NCBI RefSeq assembly: GCF_001458735.1
Contig: NZ_CZQA01000001.1
Location: 806,001-870,000 of the forward strand
DNA from: Candidatus Nitrospira nitrosa
Lineage (GTDB): Bacteria > Nitrospirota > Nitrospiria > Nitrospirales > Nitrospiraceae
Length of the DNA stretch: 64,000 bases
Direction: 5' to 3'
The translations under genes were made by a program, and so were the position numbers. This document shows positions 63,681-64,000 of this stretch, piece after piece. The notes under the pieces were generated by a model. The model was given only the letters and a program-made list of their open reading frames with translations, searched no databases and was not told the DNA's origin. Position 1 is the stretch's first letter, and the number at the start of each line of letters is the position of its first letter.

Positions 63681-63717
63681 AAAAAGCTAAGACTGCTCGA
63701 TGTTCGAGCAGTCTTAG
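63681..63717 (-). terminator. Intrinsic terminator after the A-type Fe-S protein gene
   Basis: A perfect 13-bp stem (arms 63687-63699 and 63705-63717, CTAAGACTGCTCG and its complement) with a five-base loop. On the minus strand it is followed by CTTTTTC. It ends transcription from the gene at 63766 before queD. Confidence 0.9.
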
Positions 63718-63765
63718 ACAGGAGAGTTCATGATCGGCATCCCTACGGTCAGCCCGTAGCCACGC

Positions 63766-64000
63766 TTAGGCGCTAAAGGAGCTGCCGCAGCCGCACGTCG
63801 TTTTGGCCTGGGGGTTCTTGATCGAAAAGCCTGAGCCCTGCACGCTGTCGACGTAATCCACTTCCGCGCCCTGCAGCAAGGGAGCACTTTGTGAATCCAT
63901 GATGAGTTTCACCTCACCCTTTTCGATGATAGTATCATCCTCGGCCATCTTGGATTCAAAGGCCATCCCATATTGATAGCCATGACATCCACCGCCGCGT
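63766..64000 (-). CDS. A-type iron-sulfur cluster carrier (IscA/ErpA/HesB family), 3' part
   Basis: The last 77 codons are inside the window; the start lies beyond 64000. The visible chain runs RGGGCHGYQYGMAFESKMAE, IIEKGEVKLIMDSQSAPLLQ, AEVDYVDSVQGSGFSIKNPQ and AKTTCGCGSSFSA. The three conserved cysteines (C in GGCHG, and CGC near the C-terminus) are the cluster ligands of A-type carriers. These proteins deliver [4Fe-4S] or [2Fe-2S] clusters to target enzymes. A strong terminator follows. Confidence 0.92.
   Translation of the reverse strand, partial: RGGGCHGYQYGMAFESKMAEDDTIIEKGEVKLIMDSQSAPLLQGAEVDYVDSVQGSGFSIKNPQAKTTCGCGSSFSA

Noticed and set aside
1-64000. CRISPR arrays, rRNA genes and complete insertion sequences
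   Set aside because: No regularly spaced repeats, no rRNA motifs and no transposase-like proteins were found. The only dispersed repeats are the palindromic elements and the tRNA-Lys-derived segments.

Overview
The window looks like a chromosomal piece of a Nitrospira-type bacterium (phylum Nitrospirota). This rests on gene-family recall: membrane-anchored c-type cytochromes with a C-terminal CxxCH, a phosphoketolase/acetate kinase/glucan phosphorylase block, many PAS kinases and sigma-54 activators, an archaeal-type (class V) FBPase relic, and about 55-60% GC. It has not been checked against a database. Most genes lie on the minus strand.

Layout. 1-9.3 kb: the 5' part of an MlaE-type permease, ftsH, a DUF1207 outer-membrane protein, then a carbon-storage block (glucan phosphorylase, acetate kinase, phosphoketolase) with a trehalose-synthase-like relic at its upstream end. 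9.8-15.9 kb: small unknown proteins, a decayed response regulator, a NarL-type regulator with its frameshifted PAS kinase, and an FBPase relic. 16-30 kb: an RND efflux operon, DUF2892 protein, a relic of a CoA-disulfide-reductase/rhodanese fusion, a cytochrome/DUF3365/Spy-like cluster, TauE/SafE exporter, K+ channel, TolC and an SQR-like flavoprotein. 30-36 kb: a secreted TPR/SUMF1-domain protein, CopD-like protein, copper-site candidate, Rieske oxygenase, an outer-membrane barrel and a Cys-rich unknown. 36.3-43 kb: a sigma-54 regulatory island (PAS enhancer-binding protein, receiver protein, membrane PAS kinase, NtrC-type regulator) next to a candidate sigma-54-dependent structured small RNA. 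43-48 kb: membrane proteins, an interspersed palindromic repeat, a nucleotidyltransferase relic and a GT87-like enzyme. 48.4-53.3 kb: a bacteriophytochrome photosensory operon (heme oxygenase, phytochrome kinase, receiver). 54.2-55.7 kb: a small unit carrying a MntA/HepT toxin-antitoxin pair, bounded by a 50-bp repeat of the tRNA-Lys 3' end. 55.9-64 kb: housekeeping genes (purA, ABC-F, PilZ, rarA, hydrolase, folE, queD, A-type Fe-S protein) with tRNA-Lys and tRNA-Ala.

How the parts fit. GlgP would release glucose-1-phosphate from stored glucan. Phosphoketolase would cleave a sugar phosphate to acetyl-phosphate, and AckA would convert this to acetate and ATP. The bphO/bphP/receiver operon makes biliverdin and uses it for light sensing. 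The sigma-54 island contains activators that could drive the nearby small RNA.

The most novel candidates are (1) the stem-loop RNA at 36295-36449, which has a consensus -24/-12 promoter, an intrinsic terminator, and G-U pairs that form only on the minus strand; (2) the 1,351-bp tRNA-Lys-bounded HEPN/MNT unit, with a decayed relative of its tRNA-derived end at 45.7 kb beside another MNT relic; and (3) mutually exclusive hairpins in front of purA. A recurring theme is gene relics that keep both ends but have lost the middle (FBPase, CoA-disulfide reductase).
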